From the NCBI RefSeq assembly GCF_001589285.1, contig NZ_JEMA01000455.1, positions 1 through 38,604 of the forward strand: a DNA stretch of 38,604 nt, given 5' to 3'. Within the stretch, counting starts at the first letter, position 1; each line of letters opens with the position of its first letter. Shown here in pieces: positions 34,001 through 38,604 of the stretch. The position numbers and the translations under genes are program-made. The notes under the pieces are model-generated. The model saw only the letters and a list, made by a program, of their open reading frames with translations, ran no database searches and was not told where the DNA came from. The DNA is from Sorangium cellulosum. GTDB lineage: Bacteria; Myxococcota_A; Polyangia; Polyangiales; Polyangiaceae.

Positions 34001-34621
34001 TCCGCGATCTACGTGCCCGGCAGCATCGACGCGCTCGGCCCGTGGAACCCGGGCCTCGTCGCGATGACGCACACGGGCGGCGGGCTCTGGCAGACGACGG
34101 TCGACATCCCGGAGGGGACGGAGCTCCAGTACAAGTACGCCCGCGGCACCTGGGAGCGCGTGGAGTGGTGGGGCAGCATCACCGGCACGAACAACCGCGC
34201 CGTCTCGATCCCGATCGGCAGCGGCGGGCAGGTCGTCGACAACACCTCCACGGCGTGGGACGACGGCTCGATCCCCGACACGCAGAAGGGGATCCGGTAC
34301 TGGCGCGATCCGCTGGTGGCCGGCACCGCCCCGGAGGATGGGAGCATCGTGGCCGGGGCGCCCGCGATCGAGATCGGCTTCTCGCGCGACGTCGATCCGC
34401 CGGACGCGGGCGGCTACGACGCCGCGGTGCAGGTGGCGCGCGACGGCGAGCCGGTCGCCGGCGCCGTGGCCGAGATCGCGCCGGGCAGCCTGATCTTCAC
34501 GCCGGCGGAGCCGCTCGCGCCGGGCGCCTACGAGGTGATGGTCTCCCAGGTGAAGAGCGCCCTCGGCCCGGACAGCGTGCCCATGCAGGCGCCGTACACC
34601 TTCGGGTTCACGGTGGAATGA
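31046..34621 (+). CDS. GH97 alpha-glucosidase lipoprotein with Fn3 and CBM20
   Basis: The 1191-residue protein starts at 31046 with GGGGAGG 7 nt upstream. A lipobox LTAGC (Cys38) predicts anchoring to the outer membrane, followed by a (GGLGGA)n linker (about 49-116). The GH97 N-terminal domain begins at SPGGEIVVTFDVQDG. The (beta/alpha)8 region has YMGVWWEIHKG, AEGWNQGWDG, DAHEPIKPTGEERTYPN and REGVRGMEYEAW, close to SusB. A CARDB-like domain (SVTVPAEVVQGDFVLVTAEV), an Fn3 domain, a CBM20-like starch-binding domain (YVPGSIDALGPWNP, ELQYKYARGTWERVEWW) and an Ig-like Big_5 domain follow. It probably degrades starch-like alpha-glucans outside the cell. The extra modules are longer than usual for GH97. 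Confidence 0.9.
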   Translation: MSHGRPMTIECATIAKRVRSRVAWLGLVASLLPLTAGCGDDEHSPPAGTGGGQNAGGGGLGGAGGLGGEGGLGGPGGGGGFGGGAGGLGGAGGLGGAGGLGGAGGLGGAGGLGGGGGEPGAEQRVTSPGGEIVVTFDVQDGVPSYSVERAGRAILADSALGLDLGDLGPLGRGVRVAGADRRTEDSTWNPVWGAASEIREHYNELTVHLESDAPARRLDVVFRVFDDGLGLRYVIPEQGGLSELTITSEDTEFRFASDGTAWWTRADFEGDESLYNRGALSTVANANTPMTVQLAEDLYVALHEADLDDYAAMTLEALPGVPHAFRSALVPARSGLESTAVKARVALPFETPWRTLTIGTGAGRLIESHLILNLNDPCAICDGDLSWLRPGKYMGVWWEIHKGLSTWEPGEHVGATTENTQRYMDFAGEHGIPFVLAEGWNQGWDGAWTDMDYTASNDRFDLEEVVAYGAERGVGFVAHIETGANIDGFEAQLDEAFSLYESLGIHAIKTGYVGNIPGYHHYSQRMVNHYAEVARRAAEHQIMVDAHEPIKPTGEERTYPNFMSREGVRGMEYEAWSDGNPASHTLTVPFTRMLGGPVDYNPGIFEVLWAPEKIPESPFAGNPPARVHTTRAHQLALYVILLSGLQMVTDIPEHYEGRPEFAFLSQVPVTWDETRVLNASIGEHMTIARRSGSAWYLGSGTDSTARALPIPLDFLGEGTFVAETYTDDAEADYDARPELVARSRFLVTSGDTLIAAMEASGGQAVRIRPATPEDTASVEGYRPPSYAVESVTVPAEVVQGDFVLVTAEVTNTGNLVGGETIGIAVEGTPVDARLVRINADATVTVAFEIQISQLGEVSVAVGDAAPVLVTVVPPVDAPADLRATGTSADTIELAWEPVPEAVAYRVYRHLPGGLYGDTAHAEVDGALTTFLDTGLTANQTYSYIVRAVYADGTESPASNEIVQAATPRTVAVTFRVSAPLETPAMSAIYVPGSIDALGPWNPGLVAMTHTGGGLWQTTVDIPEGTELQYKYARGTWERVEWWGSITGTNNRAVSIPIGSGGQVVDNTSTAWDDGSIPDTQKGIRYWRDPLVAGTAPEDGSIVAGAPAIEIGFSRDVDPPDAGGYDAAVQVARDGEPVAGAVAEIAPGSLIFTPAEPLAPGAYEVMVSQVKSALGPDSVPMQAPYTFGFTVE
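31292..31381. repeat. 18-bp tandem repeat in the GH97 linker
   Basis: Five consecutive copies of GGCGGCGCAGGGGGCCTT appear identical and encode Gly-Gly-Ala-Gly-Gly-Leu. Copy number can vary without frameshift. It encodes most of the flexible linker between the lipid anchor and the enzyme. Confidence 0.85.
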
Positions 34622-34716
34622 CCCGCGTCGCGGTGGAACAATCGTCCCGCTTCACAGCAAAATGACCGCCCCATCGCAAGCACGGGCTCGCCCGTGCAGC
34701 CCGCCCGGAGATCCGC

Positions 34717-35127
34717 ATGCAGGCCCAATCCGCGTCGCCTGAAGAGCTCCTCGCCACCCTGCAGGAGGCCGCGCAGGGCCTGCTGTTCCCCAGCGAGTCC
34801 GATCATCCTCTCCACCCGACCCGGTGGGACGCCGACGCTTCCTCGCCGGCCGCGTTGCTCGCGGCCGAGGGGCTCGCCGCGGACACGGCTGTCGAGGTCA
34901 CCACGGTGGGCGATTTCTTCGCGCCCGTGCTCGAGCCGCCCGAGGAGGCCGGCGAGGGGGCGCAGGCCGAGGCGGGGCGGTACAGGCGCCTCGTGGACCT
35001 GCTGGAGCGCGAGCTGACCGATCTCCGTGTCTACCGCGTGGGGCGCGTCGAGATCGACGTCCACGTCCTCGGCCGGCACCCGTCGGGCGCGTGGATCGGC
35101 GTGAAGACGAAGGTCGTCGAGACGTGA
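34717..35127 (+). CDS. NuiA-type nuclease inhibitor
   Basis: The 136-residue protein follows the pattern of nuclease A inhibitor from Anabaena: SPEELLATLQEAAQGLLFPS with ESDHP, a TVGDFF segment, YRRLVDLLERELTDLRVYRV and GRVEIDVHVLGRHPSG. It ends in the same KVVET. It has no signal peptide, so it would protect the producer's own cytoplasm. GGAG lies 7 nt before the ATG. A CACGGG/CCCGTG hairpin at 34681-34696 lies just upstream. It converges with a NucA-type nuclease gene, 19 bp between stops, which strongly supports a nuclease/inhibitor pair. Confidence 0.85.
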   Translation: MQAQSASPEELLATLQEAAQGLLFPSESDHPLHPTRWDADASSPAALLAAEGLAADTAVEVTTVGDFFAPVLEPPEEAGEGAQAEAGRYRRLVDLLERELTDLRVYRVGRVEIDVHVLGRHPSGAWIGVKTKVVET

Positions 35128-35146
35128 TCGACGGAGGGCGCGCCGC

Positions 35147-36175
35147 TCAGCGGCCGCCTGTGGGCCCGTCGTCGGTGCGCGCCTCGAGCGCTCGCTGCAC
35201 CGCCTCGGGGACGGCCGTCAGGACGTCGTAGCCCGCGCGCCGCTCGATCTCGTCGACCGTCGTCCGGTACTGCCCCCAGCCCTCCTCCAGGATCCCTGTC
35301 GCGTTCGGCATCACCGCCGCGATGACCCGGGTCGACGGCCCGATGTCCTCCGGCCCCTGCCCCGGCTCGAGGACAACCGCGATCTTGAAGAAGGCGTCCG
35401 GCACGGCGACGCCCTTGCCGATCGTCGTCGAGCGCCCGCGCTCGTCGAAGAGGCCGCCGGCGACCACGAACAGCAAGCGCCGCTCCTTCTGCGCGAGCGC
35501 CTGGCACGCCTCCTCGAGCCGGAGCCACGGACCGGCGTTGAGGTCGTGCCGCTGCGGCAGGATGTTGGTGAGGAGGAACGTCGCCTTGTTGTCCTCGGGG
35601 GTCCGCGTGCGCTCCTCGGAGCGGACCATGTGGCCGCGATCGAAGCCGGAGCCTGTGTAGTCGTCGTGCTGCACGCGGTACCATCCGTCCGGCAGCGCGC
35701 TGTCCGCGAGGAACTTCCCCCGATAGCGGGGCGCGTCGCCGAACGAGGCCGCGTCGAGCCGCCAGCTCACCCAGTTCGCCACGTTCCTCGACCGGTTGTA
35801 GGAGAGGGCGTACTGGGGCTTGATCATCAGGTGATCGTCGGACGCCGCTGCCCCGGTCCGCGCGGCCTGGGCTCCCGTGCGCGCCGGCACGCCGAGCTCG
35901 AGGTGGACGCTCAGCGCGGGCGGCCGCGCGGTGGGCGCGCCCTTCGGAGGGGCACCGTTCGCCGGCGGGGGGCTGCTGGACGACCGGCCGGGCGAGGGCG
36001 ACGGCCTGGAGGGGCGATCGTCGCCGTGGTCCAGGCCGAGCTCCTTGAGCCCGCGCTCGAGGCCGCACTTGACCCCCGCAGCGCTGAGCCCGGTCACGGC
36101 GAGCGCGATGAGCGCCTGGGCGCCCAAGGACCTGCGTTTTCGCTTCTTCGAGCCCACGTCAGCGCATCCAGCCAT
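35147..36175 (-). CDS. DNA/RNA non-specific endonuclease, NucA-like, secreted
   Basis: The 342-residue protein has a basic start and one hydrophobic segment (ALIALAVTGLSAAGV), so it is exported or anchored. A Pro/Ser-rich linker of about 50 residues follows. The catalytic domain contains YALSYNRSRNVANWVSWRL, the hallmark DRGHM (D179-R-G-H182-M183), NKATFLLTNILPQRHDLN with the metal-binding Asn, and GGLF. These enzymes cut single- and double-stranded DNA and RNA with a magnesium ion; His182 is the expected general base. The ATG at 36175 has only a weak Shine-Dalgarno. The partner inhibitor gene lies tail to tail. Confidence 0.9.
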   Translation of the reverse strand: MAGCADVGSKKRKRRSLGAQALIALAVTGLSAAGVKCGLERGLKELGLDHGDDRPSRPSPSPGRSSSSPPPANGAPPKGAPTARPPALSVHLELGVPARTGAQAARTGAAASDDHLMIKPQYALSYNRSRNVANWVSWRLDAASFGDAPRYRGKFLADSALPDGWYRVQHDDYTGSGFDRGHMVRSEERTRTPEDNKATFLLTNILPQRHDLNAGPWLRLEEACQALAQKERRLLFVVAGGLFDERGRSTTIGKGVAVPDAFFKIAVVLEPGQGPEDIGPSTRVIAAVMPNATGILEEGWGQYRTTVDEIERRAGYDVLTAVPEAVQRALEARTDDGPTGGR

Positions 36176-36229
36176 CTACCTACGGCAGCGACGGCACGAA
36201 CGTCCAGCGCGACGTCGATACGGCGCGCC

Positions 36230-36440
36230 ACGCGTGAGGAGCGCGGCGGCACTCACGGGCTGGAGATCTACGCGCGCCGCGCCTGTCCAGGCGGCTCGGC
36301 GGGTTCGTTTCCTACACCCTCTCGCGCGCGGTCCGCCACGTCGGCCGGGAGAGGTTCGACTCCGCCTTCGGTCGCCGCCACGTGCTCAACATGGCCGCCG
36401 CGGCCGACCTGGGCCGGGGCTGGAAGCTCGGGGCCACGAA
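36230..36440 (+). pseudogene. TonB-dependent receptor remnant
   Basis: In one frame GGTHGLEIYARRA is read and, after a one-base shift, LSRRLGGFVSYTLSRAVRH, GRERFDSAFGRRHVLNMAAA and ADLGRGWKLG. Joined, this is the typical C-terminal barrel block of myxobacterial TonB-dependent receptors or porins (GLEIYxRRxLSxRLGGFVSYTLSR...FDxxHVLN). No start, plug domain or proper C-terminus is present. From here to 36907 nothing else is supported except an AT-rich leader with TATACT at 36783-36788, before the hydrolase gene. Confidence 0.6.
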
Positions 36441-36907
36441 TACAGCACGACCGTCAAAATCGCACACCGAACCACGGGCCCATGTCCGGGCTGCGACGAC
36501 GGCTCCTGGCCCTGACGGATCGCAAGGCGCCGTGTAGCGCAGCGGCAATTTGCCACCACCACAGCAATGCAGCGAGCGCGTCTGCCCCGGAATCTGCGCG
36601 GGCGGCTCCGGCATACGGCCATCTATCTACGCAAATCATTGCGGCACGACGCAACGATTCGCGGAGCGTCCACGCTGCGCAACGGTCCGCGCGGGTCCGG
36701 CCGTTCACACAAACGCCAGGAGCATTCCCGGATGCTGTGATTCGGCCTCGCGCGACGCACGTGCGCTGTCTCGAGCGATGTTTATACTTACTGGTCCAAC
36801 GTTTGCGAATACGTGAAGCGGTGCTGGGGCGAAGAGGCCACGCGCATCGCACCTCGAGAGCCGTTGCCTCACCTCCAATCACCTACCGCAACCATGAGGG
36901 TCAAGTG

Positions 36908-37912
36908 ATGAATCTGTATACTCGCACACTCAGCACGGTTCTCTTCTCGGCGACGCTCGCGGCCACCGCGCTCCCCGCGGGCCAGGCCGAGGCGTCCTCG
37001 TCGAAGCACCAGCCCACGAAGGTCGAGCGCCTCGTCTTCCCGGTGACCCTCTCCGACGGCAACACGTACGACGTCGTCGGCTACCTCTACTATCGCGGCA
37101 CCTACAAGCACCGCCCCCTCCAGGTGCTTGTCCACGGCCTCACCTACACGCACGAGTACTGGGACATCCCGTCGTTCCGCGGGCGCAAATACTCCTATGT
37201 CGAGCACATGGCCAAGGAGGGGTATGCCGTCCTGGCGCTCGACGTGCTCGGCGCCGGCGAGAGCAGCCGGCCGGACGGCGACTTCCTCGACCTCGCCGAG
37301 ACGGCCGAGAGCGTGCATCAGGTCATCACGGAGATGCGCACCCAAGGAGGGGTCTTCAAGACGCCTTTCCGGAAGATCGCCCTCGTCGGGCACTCGAACG
37401 GCGCCATCATCAGCACGTACGTTCAGAGCACCTACAATGACGCGGATGTCCTCGTCAACACCGGATTCGCCTTCACGCCGCACCCGATCCCGGTGTCCCC
37501 CGAGGCGATCTCCGCGCTGCTGCAGACCCCGTATATCGCGATCCCGACGGAGATCCGCACCGACATCTTCTACGACGCGGCGAACGCGGATCGTGCGGTG
37601 ATCGACTTCGACAACGCCACGATCGCCGACACGTACACGCGGGGTCAGTTCCTGAGCCTGCTCGCGGTCTCCGGGAACCCCTCGCTGGCCGGGATCGAGG
37701 GCGTGACGAGCCCGGTGCTCATCCAGTTCGGGGAGACGGACGAGCTGCAGCCGGCGTCGTATGTGAACTCCGACGCGGCCCTCTACACCAGCGCCGAGAG
37801 CGTCACGACCGTGATCGTCCCCCGCTCCGGCCATATCCTGAATGGCCACTTCGGCTCGCCCGCCGGCTGGCAGCAGATCGACTGCTGGATTCACCACAAC
37901 ATGGGCTGGTAG
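36908..37912 (+). CDS. secreted alpha/beta hydrolase
   Basis: The 334-residue protein starts with a signal peptide (MNLYTRTLSTVLFSATLAA, cleavage near QAEA). The alpha/beta hydrolase core has LQVLVHGLTYTHEYWD with an oxyanion-type HGLT, AVLALDVLGAGES, the nucleophile elbow G161-H-S163-N-G165, an acidic FGETDELQP and the catalytic His in PRSGHILN. It is probably an extracytoplasmic esterase or lipase-like enzyme with unknown substrate. GAGGGTC lies 9 nt before the ATG. Confidence 0.85.
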   Translation: MNLYTRTLSTVLFSATLAATALPAGQAEASSSKHQPTKVERLVFPVTLSDGNTYDVVGYLYYRGTYKHRPLQVLVHGLTYTHEYWDIPSFRGRKYSYVEHMAKEGYAVLALDVLGAGESSRPDGDFLDLAETAESVHQVITEMRTQGGVFKTPFRKIALVGHSNGAIISTYVQSTYNDADVLVNTGFAFTPHPIPVSPEAISALLQTPYIAIPTEIRTDIFYDAANADRAVIDFDNATIADTYTRGQFLSLLAVSGNPSLAGIEGVTSPVLIQFGETDELQPASYVNSDAALYTSAESVTTVIVPRSGHILNGHFGSPAGWQQIDCWIHHNMGW

Positions 37913-37918
37913 AGCCCC

Positions 37919-37955
37919 GCGCCGCTCACCCGGCCCGTCCTGCGCCGAGCGGCGC
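37919..37955 (+). terminator. GC-only hairpin after the hydrolase gene
   Basis: GCGCCGCTC (37919-37927) and GAGCGGCGC (37947-37955) are exact reverse complements 19 bp apart, 7 bp after the stop. No T-run follows, so its function as a terminator is uncertain. Confidence 0.35.
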
Positions 37956-37998
37956 GTCGCCACCTTGGCGGCCGCTGCCCGAGGTCTATGCTGCGCCC

Positions 37999-38295
37999 AT
38001 GCGCGAACGGCTCGCCAACACGCTCGGGGAGGTCTTCTGGACCGACCTCCGCGCCCACGCGGCGCGCGATGCGGTCATCCTCGTCGACGCCGATCTCGAT
38101 CTCCTGGACGTCGGCGAGGCCGTGGCCTCGAACGACGCGGCCGCGGTCCAGGCCTGGATCGCGAGCGGCAAGCTGACCAAGCCCACGGCCGAGGACCTCG
38201 CGCGCTGGCCCCTCCAGCTCGAGCTGCGCTTCCTGTCGCTCGTTGTCGCCCCCTTCGTGCTGGTGCGCCGGCCGCCCGCGCCGCCGCTCTCCTGA
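37999..38295 (+). CDS. DUF2288 family protein
   Basis: The 98-residue protein contains the family pattern: LANTLGEVFWTDLRAHAARD, AVILVDADLDLLDVGEAVA, VQAWIASGKLTKPTAEDLA and PLQLELRFLSLVVAPFVLV. Length equals the family's usual size. No function is established. After its stop, about 30 codons in another frame read REEDFARVLVEDELREVART before a stop at 38388-38390; this could be a small remnant. Confidence 0.8.
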   Translation: MRERLANTLGEVFWTDLRAHAARDAVILVDADLDLLDVGEAVASNDAAAVQAWIASGKLTKPTAEDLARWPLQLELRFLSLVVAPFVLVRRPPAPPLS

Positions 38296-38403
38296 GGCGC
38301 GAGGAGGACTTCGCCCGCGTCCTCGTCGAGGACGAGCTCCGCGAGGTGGCGCGCACGCAGCAGCGCGAGCGCGCCGCTACCGCGTCGTGATATCGTCGCC
38401 GGC

Positions 38404-38604
38404 ATGCGCCGGTTCGAGTTCGTGCAGGGAACGAGCGCCAAGTTCTGGATGGCGGACGCGGACGACAGGACGTTCATCGTCGTCTACGGCCGGCTCGGCA
38501 CCGCCGGCCAGCGCAAGGAGAAGGCGTTCCCCACGGCGGAGGCCGCGTCGCGCGAGCTCGAGAAGAAGATCGCCGAGAAGCTCAGGGAGGGCTACCAGGA
38601 GGTG
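38404..38604 (+). CDS. WGR domain protein, truncated by window edge
   Basis: The visible 67 residues begin MRRFEFVQGTSAKFWMADAD and continue FIVVYGRLGTAGQRKEKAFP. This is a complete start of a WGR domain (here with YGR), a fold found in poly(ADP-ribose) polymerases and several bacterial proteins. The rest lies outside the window, so the full architecture, often MolR- or HEAT-like or a ligase-related region, cannot be judged. No strong Shine-Dalgarno is visible before the ATG. Confidence 0.8.
   Translation, partial: MRRFEFVQGTSAKFWMADADDRTFIVVYGRLGTAGQRKEKAFPTAEAASRELEKKIAEKLREGYQEV

Noticed and set aside
31016..34072. 1018-codon minus-strand frame opposite the GH97 gene
   Set aside because: It mirrors the GH97 reading frame, with His/Arg/Asp-rich low-information sequence. 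The plus strand has full family motifs and a good ribosome binding site.
31831..34665. 944-codon plus-strand frame inside GH97
   Set aside because: This is a shifted frame of the GH97 gene with Arg/Pro-rich composition. No start signal.

Overview
The window looks like chromosome of a large-genome myxobacterium of the Polyangiales (Sorangium/Polyangium type). This is inferred from very high GC with strong G/C at third codon positions, lipoproteins with glycine-rich linkers, an RHS protein starting with a PNIPAIPGMNPGVF-like stretch and a Gly-rich linker, loosely packed genes, GC-rich intergenic tandem repeats and many secreted enzymes. No rRNA, tRNA or CRISPR array was recognised.

Left part (1-9.5 kb) is accessory-looking. 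It holds a truncated hypothetical gene, a degenerate 22-bp tandem array (740-979), a small conserved protein followed by a YfbU-family gene, a lipoprotein and a small Cas2/SinR-like protein, an XRE regulator, and small zinc-ribbon and unknown proteins. Its centre is a tight four-gene cluster at 4883-7720: a SWIM zinc-finger DDE transposase, an HTH/zinc-knuckle protein, a sigma-70-like factor and a RadC/JAB protein. The cluster is preceded by a perfect palindrome touching the transposase start codon and followed by a terminator-like hairpin. Beyond it lie a DnaJ-type zinc-finger gene with a 19-bp perfect hairpin just upstream of its ribosome binding site, a CRP/FNR-like palindrome and a second, cleaner 22-bp tandem array (8775-8950).

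Middle part (9.3-20.1 kb) holds a Cys-rich lipoprotein next to a remnant of a similar gene, an NAD-dependent epimerase, a compact DUF433/DUF5615/helical/HNH module in which the toxin-like and helical parts share one reading frame, a SNF2-type helicase, a radical-SAM remnant, and a 1299-aa RHS polymorphic toxin with a deaminase-like C-terminus followed 10 bp later by a probable SUKH-type immunity gene.

Right part (20.1-38.6 kb) is more chromosomal. It holds a translationally coupled operon (membrane-anchored alpha/alpha-toroid protein, small membrane protein, HTTM protein), a VF530 protein, a DUF6896/HEAT-like protein, a phospholipase D-type enzyme, small zinc or membrane proteins, class II fructose-bisphosphate aldolase (fbaA), a GH97/CBM20 lipoprotein glucosidase, a convergent NucA-type nuclease and NuiA-type inhibitor pair, a TonB-receptor remnant, a secreted alpha/beta hydrolase, a DUF2288 protein and the start of a WGR-domain protein.

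Functionally the window mixes surface and secreted enzymes for polymer degradation and competition (GH97, nuclease, hydrolase, RHS toxin) with small toxin/antitoxin-like and mobile-element-like modules. All function calls come from reading motifs; no database search was run.
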